A DNA stretch of 44,734 nucleotides from GWA2-46-15 sp964551525 (GCA_964551525.1 CAZKCH010000004.1:1-44734); one strand, 5' to 3'; shown: positions 14,453-23,989, counted from the first letter of the stretch. Notes: generated by a model from the letters alone, not told the origin. Made by a program: numbers and translations.

Positions 14453-16108
14453 TTATTGCACGATTCCCCGATTCGTATCAAAACCAGTGTCGCTTAACCC
14501 CGTTGTCATCACCTCGCTCGCCTGACCGGATACGCTTTCTTGAGTCCAGTCATCGGTGGCGATGACAGTGGCGGTATTAATTATTTTCGCGGCCTGGCCC
14601 CGGTCAGCGGCGCTCGGCATCAAAGAAACCTGGAAAGAAAAACTCGGCTCATTGCCTCCTGTCCCGGCTACGATATCGCCCACATCCCAAATTATTTCCC
14701 GGGAAACAGAATCAAAAACAAATTTGGCATCCCGCGGCAGAAGCTGGCCGGTTAAACTTAACCCGACGGGCAAAACCGCTTTGATCTTGGCATCGCTTAC
14801 ATCATTATAAACGTTCTTGGCCTTCCAGGTAATAGTGAAGGTGGTGGCTTGGCCGACCTGTGGAGGCAAAGGACCACTGTTGCCGAAGGCCTCGTTGGTA
14901 AAATAAGCCCTCTGTTCCAGAACTAATTTTGTTTTTACTTTGATGGAAAACTCTTCTTTGACTATCGAAAGGTCAACGCTGTTTTTTAAAACCGGGTTTT
15001 TGCCCGCCGTAGGCAAAACCGCGTCTCTCACTTCAACCCAAAACTCCATCTTGCCTTCTTCGTTTTCCGGCAGAAACCTCAACGCGGAATTCTTTTTCCA
15101 ATCCCAAAGAATTGTTTTATCGCCTGCCCGATAACTGGCATTATTCGCCCTGATGGTTTCCAGATCAAACAATTCCCCGTCTAAATTAACCACTAAAAAC
15201 AGGTTTTCGAATGGAGTAGCGCCGATATTTTTAAAGAAAATTTCGTAATGAAGCATTTCTCCGGGCGCGGCGACATATTCCAAACCGCCGTTCACTAATT
15301 GGGAAAGATAAACCATGGGCTTAACAATTTCCACCGCCTTAACCGTCTCTTTCAGGGGAACAAAATTGCCCTCTTGCCACATGCCCAAACTGGCTTTGAA
15401 TGTTTTCTGCTCGCCGATTTCGCCCTTAATCCGGCCGGAAACCACGATTCGACCGCCCTCAGCTTTGTTTAAGATCGGCAAAGACCATTCGCTTTGCTCA
15501 ATCGCCACGGGCCGACTTTCAATAAACTCAAAACTAGAAGGATATTCCATCTTCACTCTTAATTGCGACAACGGATAATCAATATTGGAAAAATAATTCA
15601 AAGAAAAACTGAAATCCTTTTCCGCTTCTAAGCGGGAAGGCAGATCCAATTCAAAAGTAAGAGGCGAAAACTTAATCAGTATTGACTGACTGGTAGAAAC
15701 TTCGTACTTCGCTTTCAAATTCCTTAATTGAAACTCAATGCTCGCCTGGGCTTTTTTCAGCTCCCCTTCTTTACCGAAAATCCGGCCGGAAAAAACCAGG
15801 GTCTTTTCTTCGCCCGGATAAATATCCTCCAGCGCCTTCTCCACCCTCTTTTTATTATCATCTGTTAATGAATTTTCCGGATATTCAAAAGATAATTTTG
15901 GGTTAATCAAGGCGATGTCGCCGTTATTCTTGTATTTTAAAACGTAATCAACTTCTTGACCGGCTTCAATCGTATCCGGGCCCAAAATTTCCAGTTTCAG
16001 CGTTTCTTTGGAAAAAATATTCCTCTGGAAATACCAAAGGCCAACCACGATTAAAAAAACAATGATCCCTAAAATCGTAATAAAATATTTTTTGTTAATG
16101 ATTTTCAT
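14453..16108 (-). CDS. Membrane-anchored protein with DUF11-like repeat domains
   Basis: 551 aa. An N-terminal membrane segment (ITILGIIVFLIVVGLWYF, about residues 10-27) is followed by an extracytoplasmic region made of Ig-like beta domains. Repeated features are GPDTIEAGQEVDYVLKYKN near residue 43, APGEMLHYEIFFKNIG near 285 and GQATTFTITWKAKN near 445, typical of DUF11/CARDB-like surface repeats. Probably a cell-surface structural or adhesion protein; no catalytic motif is visible. Its ATG overlaps the recO stop by 4 bases (ATGA). Confidence 0.8.
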   Translation of the reverse strand: MKIINKKYFITILGIIVFLIVVGLWYFQRNIFSKETLKLEILGPDTIEAGQEVDYVLKYKNNGDIALINPKLSFEYPENSLTDDNKKRVEKALEDIYPGEEKTLVFSGRIFGKEGELKKAQASIEFQLRNLKAKYEVSTSQSILIKFSPLTFELDLPSRLEAEKDFSFSLNYFSNIDYPLSQLRVKMEYPSSFEFIESRPVAIEQSEWSLPILNKAEGGRIVVSGRIKGEIGEQKTFKASLGMWQEGNFVPLKETVKAVEIVKPMVYLSQLVNGGLEYVAAPGEMLHYEIFFKNIGATPFENLFLVVNLDGELFDLETIRANNASYRAGDKTILWDWKKNSALRFLPENEEGKMEFWVEVRDAVLPTAGKNPVLKNSVDLSIVKEEFSIKVKTKLVLEQRAYFTNEAFGNSGPLPPQVGQATTFTITWKAKNVYNDVSDAKIKAVLPVGLSLTGQLLPRDAKFVFDSVSREIIWDVGDIVAGTGGNEPSFSFQVSLMPSAADRGQAAKIINTATVIATDDWTQESVSGQASEVMTTGLSDTGFDTNRGIVQ

Positions 16109-16836
16109 CGGTGGCTTAAATGGTTAAAAAGATAATTTTGGCTGATTTGTTTTAAATCCTTAATGACCAAACGGCTAAAACTCATTTTTCTGACTGCTTC
16201 CCACTCTTGGGTAATGATATTTTGTAAAAATCTGATGGTTTCCGAATTGGCTTTCTCTGGCTTTGTTCCTGTTTTTGCTAAACAATCTTGGCAAACCAAT
16301 CCCCCCTCTTTTTCCTGCCAAAATACAGGGGAAGAAAAATCAATCCTTTTTCGACAAACAAGGCAAGCGCCCAGCTCCGGCCGATAACCCAGAATCCGCA
16401 AAAAATTCCACAAAAAATAATAATAGAATAATAATGATTGTTCTCGCGACAATTGTTCCTGATTAAGATTCTCAAAAAAGTTCCTTAATAACCGCCAAAG
16501 TTTTTTATCCGATTCTTGAATTTTTGTCAAAAGGCGGAAAACTTTGGCGAAAGAGTATGCCAACCGGATCTTTAAAAGGTCTTTTCTTATCCCGGAGAAT
16601 TTATCTATCAGCGTCGCGTCAATCAATCTTTTTTTGATTTTACCTTCGATAAACTCTATCTCTACAAGATAAAACACTTGGACCTGGCTTCTCAATTTCG
16701 AATCCATTTTTTTAATGCTTTTGGCAAAGAGCTTAATCAGACCATAACCCTCAGTAAAAACCCAAAGATTCTCGTCCGCCTCGCCGATATTTTCTTTTTT
16801 CAAAACGATTGCTTGGGTGCGGTGGCGTAAAAACAA
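16105..16836 (-). CDS. recO: DNA repair protein RecO
   Basis: 243 aa. The N-terminal OB-fold begins RTQAIVLKKENIGEADENLWVFTEGYGLIKLFAKS, followed by a helical bundle and a zinc-binding CLVCRKRI...CQDCLAKTG pair (about residues 164-190). It helps RecR load RecA on SSB-coated DNA and acts in the RecFOR pathway. The start is 9 bases after the ileS stop, and it overlaps the next gene by 4 bases. Confidence 0.93.
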   Translation of the reverse strand: MFLRHRTQAIVLKKENIGEADENLWVFTEGYGLIKLFAKSIKKMDSKLRSQVQVFYLVEIEFIEGKIKKRLIDATLIDKFSGIRKDLLKIRLAYSFAKVFRLLTKIQESDKKLWRLLRNFFENLNQEQLSREQSLLFYYYFLWNFLRILGYRPELGACLVCRKRIDFSSPVFWQEKEGGLVCQDCLAKTGTKPEKANSETIRFLQNIITQEWEAVRKMSFSRLVIKDLKQISQNYLFNHLSHR

Positions 16837-16845
16837 TTTGGTATC

Positions 16846-19773
16846 TTAAACATTAATTTTCTCAACCCGGAAAAAAACCTTTTCGCCATTGAAATCCACT
16901 TCTTCCATCTTGGCTTCGCTGTTTTCCTGAAAAATCAGGTCTTCCGCCATCACCTCTCTCAAGATCTGGTTCTTTTGCGCCTGCAAAACCACGACCCATT
17001 CTTTACCGGCTTGGTAGAAAACGTTGATTTTATCAACAGGTTTCAACCCCGCTTCTTTTCTTTGATCTTGCACCGCTCTTAAGAATTCCCTGATAAAACC
17101 CTCTTCTCTAAGCGCAGGGGTAATTTCCTTATTCAAAGAAATTTTAATCCCTTCTTCCTCTCCGCTTAACCAGCCCGGCTCGTCTTTAATCTGACCGACA
17201 AAAACTGCTTCCTTAACATTCAGCTCGTCTTTTATTAAATTAATTAGTTCCTTATTATTTTTTCCGCCTACGGCGGATCCGCCTTTGGCGGAAATTTTTA
17301 ATTTAACTAAGGGCTGTCTTACTTTAATGCTGGCGCCCTTGCGCATGGCCTGTCCCAAACCACAAACTTGCCGGACAAAAACCATTTCTACTTCTAATTT
17401 TTCATTAATCAGCTTTCCCTGGATTTTGGGCCAATCCTCTAAATGGACTGATTCCATTTTTCCCTCCAATCCTTTGTAAATTTCTTCGGCCAAAAAGGGC
17501 ATTAATGGCGCCGCGGCCTTAGTGAATAGAATTAAAGATTGATAAAGAACATTTAATGCCTGCTTGTCTCCGGATTTCAAACGGTCGCGGCTTCTCCTGA
17601 TATACCAGCGGGACAAATCATCCAAAAACCCGGGCACCAGCCGCACTGCTTCGGGAATACGGTAATCGTCTAAAAACCGGGTGAATTCTTTCAGAAATCG
17701 ATTGGTCCGGCTCAAAAGCCAAGCGTCTAAGGGATTATTAACATGGCTTTCTGAATATTCCTCCGGTTCGAAATGATAAAGATCGGCAAATGTTTTGAAA
17801 TAGATATAGCTGTTCCAATAAATCAAACTGATTTGTTTTACCTGCTCCTTCACTCCTTCTTCAGCGATATTCATATCTTGGCCGGCCATGGTCGGACTGC
17901 CCATTAAATAAAGTCGCAGAGCGTCGCCGCCGTACTTTTCAATGATCCCCCGCGGATCAGGATAATTATGGAATGATTTTGACATCTTGCGGCCGTCAGT
18001 GCCCATAATCACGCCGGAAACAACGACGTTTTTAAAGCAGTTTGAATCGAATAAAGCCGTGGATAAAACATGGAGAACGTAAAACCAAGCCCTGACCTGG
18101 CCCGTGTACTCGGAGATATAATCAGCGGGGAAACTTTTCTCAAATTCTTGTTTGTTTTCAAAAGGATAATGCCTCTCCGCATAAGGCATGGAGCCGGAAT
18201 CCAGCCAGCAATCCAAAACATCCTTGACTCGTTTCATTTGGCCGGGGCACTTCTGACAAGAAAAAATAATTTCGTCAATGAACGGCCGATGTAAATCAAT
18301 AACTTTCTGTCCGCTTCTTTTTTCAATCGCCGCGATTGAACCGAAAACTTCTCTTATCTGACATTTATCGCACTCCCAAATAGGCATACCTGTTGCCCAA
18401 TAACGAGTCCGGGAGATTCCCCAGTCAGGAGCGGTCTTAATCCCATCGGTAAAACGGCCTTGTTTAAAATGCTCCGGCACCCAATGGATGGATTGATTTT
18501 TCTTTAATAACTTGGGTTTTAATTTTTGGACGTCAACGAACCAACTATCTTGGGCGCGATAGATTAATGGTGTTTCACAGCGATAACACAAGGGATAAGA
18601 ATGAGTGATTTCTTCGGCTTTGAATAACAAATTTCGCTTTTTCAAATCCTCAATGATAATCGGTTCGGCTTCTTTGACATAAAGGCCAGGCGCTAAAAAC
18701 ACCTCATTAGTAAATTTACCTTCTTCGTCGACATTAACAACAATGGGCAACTTGTATCGCTTAGCTGATTCCATATCCACTTCGCCAAAAGCGCCATTGA
18801 TAGTGACTATGCCCGTGCCCTCCTGGTCAGAAACATAATCAGCCGGCCAGGTTTTATGGTCAGAAAATTGCTTTTGGTAATAGTCAAAAAGGTGCTCATA
18901 CCTCAATCCGGAAATATCCTTACCGGAAAGATCTTTAACCACCTCATATTCCTGACCCGCCATTGTCTCCTCTACCCGATTTTTAGCAATCAAATAATAT
19001 TCTTCTTTTGTTTTGAGTAATTGATAAGTAAATTTCTCGCCGATGGCTAATCCCATCACACTGACCGAGCTCCAAGGTGTGGTTGTCCAAGCCAGTAAAT
19101 AGCACGGCGCTTCAATTTTATTCTTCTCCAAAAAGCGCTGGTCAATCACTTTAAACTTCATAGTAATGGCCGTATCTGTTTTGTCGGCGTAAGAATTATC
19201 CATAGCAATCTCAAAATTGGAAACCGGGGTGGAACAACGCGGACAGAAAAGAGAAATTCTCATCCCTTTATAAACCAGGCCTTTGTCATAAAGCTGCTTA
19301 AAAACCCAGATCACCGACTCCATGTAAGACAAATCCATGGTCCGGTAAGCATGTTCCATATCCACCCAGCGGCCAATGTGGTCAATATACCAATCCCATT
19401 CTGCCGAGGTCTCGGCCACGTATTTCTTGCATTCTTCAATGAACTTTAAAAGCCCGATCCTTTCGATATCTTTCCGGTTTTTCAAACCAAGTTTTTGCTC
19501 CACCTTGTTTTCAATCGGTAAACCATGGCAATCCCAACCCCAAACCCGCCTCACTCTTTTTCCTTTCATGGTTAAGTATCGGGGAATAATATCTTTGGCA
19601 ATACTGCCGAGTAAATGGCCATAGTGAGGCACGCCGGTGACAAAAGGCGGGCCATCGTAAAAAGAAACGGGGTTGTTCTTTGGCCGCTGTTCAATCGACT
19701 TCTCAAAAATCCGGTTCTCTTTCCAGAACTTGAGAATCTTTTCTTCTTTTTCAAAAAAATTAAACTCCGCCAT
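16846..19773 (-). CDS. ileS: Isoleucyl-tRNA synthetase
   Basis: About 975 aa class I synthetase. HIGH motif in DGPPFVTGVPHYGHLLGS, editing domain with LAWTTTPWSSVS, zinc-like clusters CPRCSTP and CDKC, and KMSKS in GRKMSKSFHNYPDP. It is of the eukaryotic-like long type with a C-terminal DUF5915-like tail. Start choice: the ATG at 19773 matches the family N-terminus, but a TTG at 19782 has GAGG at better spacing and overlaps the phosphatase stop; both are possible. The segment KGGSAVGGKNNKE (about 17262-17296) is encoded by a CCGCC-type palindrome inserted in frame. Confidence 0.96.
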   Translation of the reverse strand: MAEFNFFEKEEKILKFWKENRIFEKSIEQRPKNNPVSFYDGPPFVTGVPHYGHLLGSIAKDIIPRYLTMKGKRVRRVWGWDCHGLPIENKVEQKLGLKNRKDIERIGLLKFIEECKKYVAETSAEWDWYIDHIGRWVDMEHAYRTMDLSYMESVIWVFKQLYDKGLVYKGMRISLFCPRCSTPVSNFEIAMDNSYADKTDTAITMKFKVIDQRFLEKNKIEAPCYLLAWTTTPWSSVSVMGLAIGEKFTYQLLKTKEEYYLIAKNRVEETMAGQEYEVVKDLSGKDISGLRYEHLFDYYQKQFSDHKTWPADYVSDQEGTGIVTINGAFGEVDMESAKRYKLPIVVNVDEEGKFTNEVFLAPGLYVKEAEPIIIEDLKKRNLLFKAEEITHSYPLCYRCETPLIYRAQDSWFVDVQKLKPKLLKKNQSIHWVPEHFKQGRFTDGIKTAPDWGISRTRYWATGMPIWECDKCQIREVFGSIAAIEKRSGQKVIDLHRPFIDEIIFSCQKCPGQMKRVKDVLDCWLDSGSMPYAERHYPFENKQEFEKSFPADYISEYTGQVRAWFYVLHVLSTALFDSNCFKNVVVSGVIMGTDGRKMSKSFHNYPDPRGIIEKYGGDALRLYLMGSPTMAGQDMNIAEEGVKEQVKQISLIYWNSYIYFKTFADLYHFEPEEYSESHVNNPLDAWLLSRTNRFLKEFTRFLDDYRIPEAVRLVPGFLDDLSRWYIRRSRDRLKSGDKQALNVLYQSLILFTKAAAPLMPFLAEEIYKGLEGKMESVHLEDWPKIQGKLINEKLEVEMVFVRQVCGLGQAMRKGASIKVRQPLVKLKISAKGGSAVGGKNNKELINLIKDELNVKEAVFVGQIKDEPGWLSGEEEGIKISLNKEITPALREEGFIREFLRAVQDQRKEAGLKPVDKINVFYQAGKEWVVVLQAQKNQILREVMAEDLIFQENSEAKMEEVDFNGEKVFFRVEKINV
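17262..17296. repeat. CCGCC-type palindrome inside ileS
   Basis: CCGCCTACGGCGG joined to ATCCGCCTTTGGCGG, two palindromes in tandem, in frame in the C-terminal domain of ileS (encodes AKGGSAVGG). Confidence 0.6.
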
Positions 19774-19778
19774 ACTTT

Positions 19779-20342
19779 TCAACTGATTTTCCTCAATTCG
19801 CCCTTACTAATGTAATATTTTCTATAAATACGCAGGAAATCTGCGTCGCTCAAGCCTTTGACCAGACCCTCTAATATCCACAAAGGATCGCCGTGACCGA
19901 TGATTAGAATTCTTTTATCAGAGAACTTTTCCTCTACGCTTAAAAGGAAATTTTTTGTCCTTCCTTTTAAATCATTCCAGCTTTCCCCTTTTTTCGGGCG
20001 CTTCTGAAACCTGATTTTCAAGGGTAAATCTCGGCAATAATCCGCTTTTGACCGGCCATGATAAATCCCTAAATTTAAATCTCTTAACCTTTTATCAAAC
20101 TTTACCGGCAACCCCAACTTACCTGAAACAATCTTACTCGTTTGTCTTATTCTTTTATAATCAGAGGAGAAGATTAAATCGATCTTTTTTCTCTTCAAGA
20201 TTATAGCGGCTGTTTTGATTTGTTTTCTCCCCTCTTCATTTAGTCCAACTGAAGTTGCGTTGTCTATTGGATAACATATGTCTCGATGATTCCAAGTGGT
20301 TGTTCCGTGCCGCAATAAAAAGTAATGGTTTTTTAAAGTCAT
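19779..20342 (-). CDS. Histidine phosphatase superfamily protein
   Basis: 187 aa phosphoglycerate-mutase-like fold. The phosphohistidine motif is LLRHGTTTWN at residue 10; the second Arg lies in FSSDYKRIRQTSKI, and the second catalytic His in LIIGHGDPLWI. The acidic position around LGIYHGRSK deviates from the usual E/D-G-x-W-E-G context. The substrate is unknown (sugar phosphate, nucleotide or phosphoprotein). It is the first gene of the ileS-recO run; its stop overlaps the possible TTG start of ileS. Confidence 0.9.
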   Translation of the reverse strand: MTLKNHYFLLRHGTTTWNHRDICYPIDNATSVGLNEEGRKQIKTAAIILKRKKIDLIFSSDYKRIRQTSKIVSGKLGLPVKFDKRLRDLNLGIYHGRSKADYCRDLPLKIRFQKRPKKGESWNDLKGRTKNFLLSVEEKFSDKRILIIGHGDPLWILEGLVKGLSDADFLRIYRKYYISKGELRKIS

Positions 20343-20437
20343 GGTTCAGAATAACACTTTTCCCTCTTATTTTCAATCTAATTTAACGGTGCTCCAAAAC
20401 CAACCCGAGATTCAGGCCCGTAAACACATCCATATCA

Positions 20438-20478
20438 CATCCGCGCTAACACTCCGTACGGATAATTAACAAGTATGG
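20438..20478. repeat. Palindromic repeat copy A (core TCCGTACGGAT)
   Basis: The unit GCTAACACTCCGTACGGATAATTAACAAGTATGG lies 6 bases after the end of the PaaX/Cas2-like gene. It is a partial inverted repeat around CCGTACGG. Two further copies are at 21095-21137 and 37631-37671. Confidence 0.8.
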
Positions 20479-20483
20479 AAAGG

Positions 20484-21068
20484 CTATTTTAATCGGAAAG
20501 CTTCTTTAACTGGAGCACTATCCCCGATATCACTTGCGACAACTAAACGAATTTCTTTTCTATTCAAGCCAAAAAATTCTCTTAATAATTCGATTTCGTC
20601 GTGGCAATTATAAGGATGAACCCAAACGCTCTTTTGTAATTGATAAAATCCTAATTCCTTAAGCTTCCCTCGAAAAACAGATCTTTTAATTCCGTGGGAG
20701 TTAGGGATATCGAAAATCACCAACCGCCATTTTTTGTCCCATCTCAACGGCTTTTTCACTTCCAGAGAATCAATTTGAAACCTGCCCGCTTTTTTTCGAC
20801 CCCTTTCGGTCAGAGTAACATAAAGCTGTTTATCCCTTAAATCAAACTGAATGCAGCCCTCCCGCCGGAGACGATAAAAAACATCACAAACTTTCTTTTC
20901 CCCGTTTTTTTCATACTTTTTTCCGTGACTAAAATAACGCACTAAATTAACGCCGAAATACGGTGAGGTTGCGGCAATACAAATCGCCCCGGTTAACATT
21001 AAAGCGGATAGAACGTCTCTCATTATTTCTGATCTCGGTTTTCTAAAATAATATTTGGACTGGGTCAT
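20484..21068 (-). CDS. PaaX-like protein with winged helix and Cas2-like domain
   Basis: 194 aa. The N-terminal part (residues 10-95) looks like a membrane-touching helix plus a winged helix (VCDVFYRLRREGCIQFDLRDKQLYVTLTERGRKKA). The C-terminal part (about 108-190) is Cas2/PaaX-like: WRLVIFDIPNSHGIKRSVFRGKLKELGFYQLQKSVWVHPY, with a conserved Asp on the first strand. In CPR genomes such genes are often labelled Cas2, but no CRISPR array or cas1 is in the window, so regulator or repair roles are equally possible. It is bracketed by two copies of the same palindromic repeat. Confidence 0.75.
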   Translation of the reverse strand: MTQSKYYFRKPRSEIMRDVLSALMLTGAICIAATSPYFGVNLVRYFSHGKKYEKNGEKKVCDVFYRLRREGCIQFDLRDKQLYVTLTERGRKKAGRFQIDSLEVKKPLRWDKKWRLVIFDIPNSHGIKRSVFRGKLKELGFYQLQKSVWVHPYNCHDEIELLREFFGLNRKEIRLVVASDIGDSAPVKEAFRLK

Positions 21069-21094
21069 TTCATATTTATTATATCACTTCTACC

Positions 21095-21137
21095 AATACT
21101 TGCTAACACTCCGTACGGATAATTAACAAGGATGTGG
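21095..21137. repeat. Palindromic repeat copy B (core TCCGTACGGAT)
   Basis: ACTTGCTAACACTCCGTACGGATAATTAACAAG, 30 bases upstream of the PaaX/Cas2-like start. It matches copy A over about 30 bases in the same orientation, so the gene is flanked by direct copies of a palindrome. Confidence 0.8.
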
Positions 21138-21139
21138 AC

Positions 21140-21167
21140 ACTTATAACCCTATAAATTGGGGTTATA
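21140..21167 (-). terminator. Hairpin after argS
   Basis: TTATAACCC / GGGGTTATAA stem with an 8-base AT-rich loop, 10 bases beyond the argS stop. There is no clear T-tract, so the terminator role is tentative. Confidence 0.45.
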
Positions 21168-21177
21168 AATAAAGGGG

Positions 21178-22950
21178 TTACATCTTTTCCGGCACGCCGA
21201 TGCCGAGAAGATAAAGCCCGTTTTTAATCGTTTGGCCAACGGCCTGAGTTAAGGTCAAACGGAAATCTTCGTTTTCAGAGCCGATAACGCGGTTTTCCTG
21301 GTAAAAACGATTAAACTTTTGGCAAAGTTCGAAAAGATAACTGCAAATCAAATTCGGCGCCATCTGTTCGGCAACACTGGTCACTATCCCCTCAAACCTT
21401 GCCAACCATCTAAGGATCGTCAATTCGTCGGCATTCAAACTTTTTTGATTTTTCTTGCCCGCCGACTTGTCCGCCGAAGCTTTAGCGAAGGAGGAAGTCC
21501 CGGCGAAGGCGGAGCATTTGGATTTTTCTAATACACTTTTGCACCTCGCATACCCGTATTGAATATACGGCCCGGAACTACCTTCCAAATTAACCGATTG
21601 TTTTAAATCAAACTCAACGTTCAGGGTCGGATGAGCCTTCAAAACCGAATATTTCACCGCTCCCAATGTCACTTTTTCCTCAATCTCTTCGATTTCTTCA
21701 TTGGTTTTCCCCTCCGCCTTCATCAATTGTTTGGCCAATGATTTAACGTCATCAAGTAAACCGTCAACGGTAATCACAATCCCCTGCCGAGAAGAAATCT
21801 TTTGGCCAACCAAATTCACCATGCCCATGGATAAATGATACTCTTTACCTTTAAACCAGGGGTCGAGCGATTCAACGGCTTTAAAAACAACTTTGAAATA
21901 TCCTGCCTGCTCGTTGGCAACGACATGGATATTTTTATCAAATTTAAACGCCTGGCGCTGCTTAAGAGCCAATGCCATTTCTTTGCCCTCGTAGGTCGGA
22001 TACCCATTCGAAGTGACGAAAACCCTTTTATGCAGGCCGTACTTTTCGCCGTCAAAGATAATGGCGCCGTCGCTTTTCTCAAAAACCTTACCCACATTTT
22101 TCATTACCAGCTCTTTGCCCGGCTTATCCACTTCGCTCTCAAAGAACAAGCGGTTAAAACGAGTGTTGAATCTTTGATAGAATTCATCATAATAATCCAG
22201 ACACCATTTTCTGGTTTGTAAATAAACCGGCATCACTTTTCCGGTCCGGTCATAAAGATCGGCATTCAAATCATCAATTTCCTCTTTATGGTTTTCGTAA
22301 TCCTGATTGCCCCGGACATAACCCTCGCCCAAAAGATGAGCTTTTTCTTTAGCCGGTTTATTTTCCCACTGTTCAAGTGTCTGGCCCCGTTCCCCTAAAA
22401 TCTTAATGGTGCCCCAGATTGATTTGGCCACGTGGGGGCCGATATCGCCTTGATAATTCGCCCGAAACACTTTGGCGCCCGCGGCTTCAAAAACTCTTGA
22501 TAGAGCTTCGCCCGTAATCAGGGTGCGCATGTGGCCGATGTGCATTTCTTTATGAGTGTTGGGATGGGCGTACTCTACCATAATTTTCTGGCGATTGGTT
22601 TTTGTTTTGCCGAAATTATTGCCAGCCCTGATAATGTTTTTCATCGTCACCAAAAGATATTCCGGTTTGAGCCAGAAATTAATAAAACCGATGCCGTCAA
22701 CGCTGATTTTGGAAATTACTTCGGCTAATTTTTTATCTGCGTTCAAAACTCCTTCGATCTTTCGGGAAAATTCAATCGGATTGGCAAAACCAAAGTCACG
22801 CCAATGTTTTAAAGCGACGTTGGTAGAGTAATCGCCGAATTCTTCTTTGGCGGAAAACTCCAAATTAATATCGTCGATAACGATATTGTTTTTACTAATT
22901 CCTAACACCGCCCTTAAAACGTATTTTTTAATCTTCTGGGAAATAAGCAT
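21178..22950 (-). CDS. argS: Arginyl-tRNA synthetase
   Basis: 590 aa class I synthetase. It has the N-terminal Add-1 domain, HIGH as HPNTHKEMHIGHMRT, the GDIGPHVAK segment, a KMSKS-like loop as GQKISSRQG, and the C-terminal anticodon domain starting LEGSSGPYIQYGYARCKSVL. Within that domain an insertion FAGTSSFAKASADKSAGK is encoded by a repeat at about 21455-21525; this peptide is a hallmark of repeats seen in many Patescibacteria proteins. The gene has its own start with no upstream partner, since the radical SAM gene begins upstream and ends 22 bases before it. Confidence 0.96.
   Translation of the reverse strand: MLISQKIKKYVLRAVLGISKNNIVIDDINLEFSAKEEFGDYSTNVALKHWRDFGFANPIEFSRKIEGVLNADKKLAEVISKISVDGIGFINFWLKPEYLLVTMKNIIRAGNNFGKTKTNRQKIMVEYAHPNTHKEMHIGHMRTLITGEALSRVFEAAGAKVFRANYQGDIGPHVAKSIWGTIKILGERGQTLEQWENKPAKEKAHLLGEGYVRGNQDYENHKEEIDDLNADLYDRTGKVMPVYLQTRKWCLDYYDEFYQRFNTRFNRLFFESEVDKPGKELVMKNVGKVFEKSDGAIIFDGEKYGLHKRVFVTSNGYPTYEGKEMALALKQRQAFKFDKNIHVVANEQAGYFKVVFKAVESLDPWFKGKEYHLSMGMVNLVGQKISSRQGIVITVDGLLDDVKSLAKQLMKAEGKTNEEIEEIEEKVTLGAVKYSVLKAHPTLNVEFDLKQSVNLEGSSGPYIQYGYARCKSVLEKSKCSAFAGTSSFAKASADKSAGKKNQKSLNADELTILRWLARFEGIVTSVAEQMAPNLICSYLFELCQKFNRFYQENRVIGSENEDFRLTLTQAVGQTIKNGLYLLGIGVPEKM
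21455..21525. repeat. FAKASADKSAGK-encoding repeat inside argS
   Basis: A GC-richer, self-complementary stretch (GCCCGCCGACTTGTCCGCCG, AGCTTTAGCGAAGG, CCCGGCGAAGGCGGAG) inserted in frame in the anticodon-binding domain. It encodes FAGTSSFAKASADKSAGK. From memory, this translated repeat recurs in unrelated proteins of CPR genomes. Confidence 0.75.
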
Positions 22951-22972
22951 TTTACACTCCTAGTATACCATT

Positions 22973-23989
22973 TTACCATCTCTCACCCAAAACTACGCCC
23001 TCGCTCTGGTATTTCAAAAGCAGGTCCTTAATCTTTCTGATATAAATGCTTTTTGCACAGTCACACGGCTTTTCGTGACTGTAAACGTTCTTCAACCCTA
23101 CTGTGCGGGCGATATCTATGGCCATATCTATGGTTTCTTGCGGCGTCACCGGCAAATCAAGAAGTAAATTGGCAGGATAAAATTTAGTCAAATGCCAAGG
23201 ACTTCCCTCCCCAAGGTTATTCTTGATCCACAAAGCAATATTTTTAACAGTTTCTGGCCCGTCGTTCAACCCCGGAATAATATTGGTTCTGGTTTCAATA
23301 TGAATACCTTTGTGAGCTGCGTATTTTATATTACTCAATACAGTATCGACCACTTTTACGGCTCCGCAAACGCTCTGGTAAAATTCGTTTTCAGTGTTCT
23401 TAATGTCAGTGGCGATAGCATCTACAAGGCCTGCCAAAATGTCTATAGAGGCTTTACTTAGGCTGGAGTTAGTTACATATGCTGTATACAGATTTTTCTC
23501 TTTAGCGAGCTTTGCTACATCAACAACGTATTCCAGCCAGATCGCCGGCTCATTAAAAGTAAAAGCGATTCCTTCGCAATTCAGGTCTTGAGCCATTTGA
23601 ATAACCACTGCCGGAGGGACAAAAACTCCTTCTATTAAATTACCTGCGTCAAGGGCAGCAACCTCGCTATTTCCCCAAGAAACCTTGCTGTTCATACAAC
23701 CCTTACATCTAAAATTACATCCGAACGAACCTATAGATAAAGTCTTCGTCCCGTTCTTAAAATGATAAAACGGTTTTTCTTCAATCGGATCAACGGAAAT
23801 ATCAGACAATATTCCGTAAATAACCGAATACAACTTTCCGCTTTTGTTTATTTTGGTCTGGCAGAAACCTTTTTTACCAGGCATAACAACGCATTGTCTA
23901 AAACAAGTACTGCACTTAACAGCTTTGCTCAAATTCGAAAACGGAGCAGATAAAATCACTGGTTTAATATTTTGTTGATTTAACGACAT
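22973..23989 (-). CDS. AmrS-like radical SAM enzyme (PflA-related)
   Basis: 338 aa. An N-terminal four-Cys pattern (CSTCFRQC ... GFCQTK) precedes the radical SAM cluster motif CNFRCKGC (about residues 95-102), in the order seen in the AmmeMemoRadiSam radical SAM enzyme and pyruvate formate-lyase activase relatives. FTFNEPAIWLEY and TDIKN match the SAM-binding barrel. A C-terminal HEKPCDCAKS adds Cys residues. It overlaps the upstream NifU-like gene by 10 bases, so DsrE-, NifU- and radical SAM-like genes form one operon. The substrate is unknown; the AMMECR1 and MEMO partners are not in the window. Confidence 0.88.
   Translation of the reverse strand: MSLNQQNIKPVILSAPFSNLSKAVKCSTCFRQCVVMPGKKGFCQTKINKSGKLYSVIYGILSDISVDPIEEKPFYHFKNGTKTLSIGSFGCNFRCKGCMNSKVSWGNSEVAALDAGNLIEGVFVPPAVVIQMAQDLNCEGIAFTFNEPAIWLEYVVDVAKLAKEKNLYTAYVTNSSLSKASIDILAGLVDAIATDIKNTENEFYQSVCGAVKVVDTVLSNIKYAAHKGIHIETRTNIIPGLNDGPETVKNIALWIKNNLGEGSPWHLTKFYPANLLLDLPVTPQETIDMAIDIARTVGLKNVYSHEKPCDCAKSIYIRKIKDLLLKYQSEGVVLGERW

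Noticed and set aside
20484..21068. Cas2-like gene as a sign of a CRISPR locus
   Set aside because: No array of spaced identical repeats, no cas1 and no other cas gene is present; the nearby palindromes are single copies about 650 bases apart with a gene between them.
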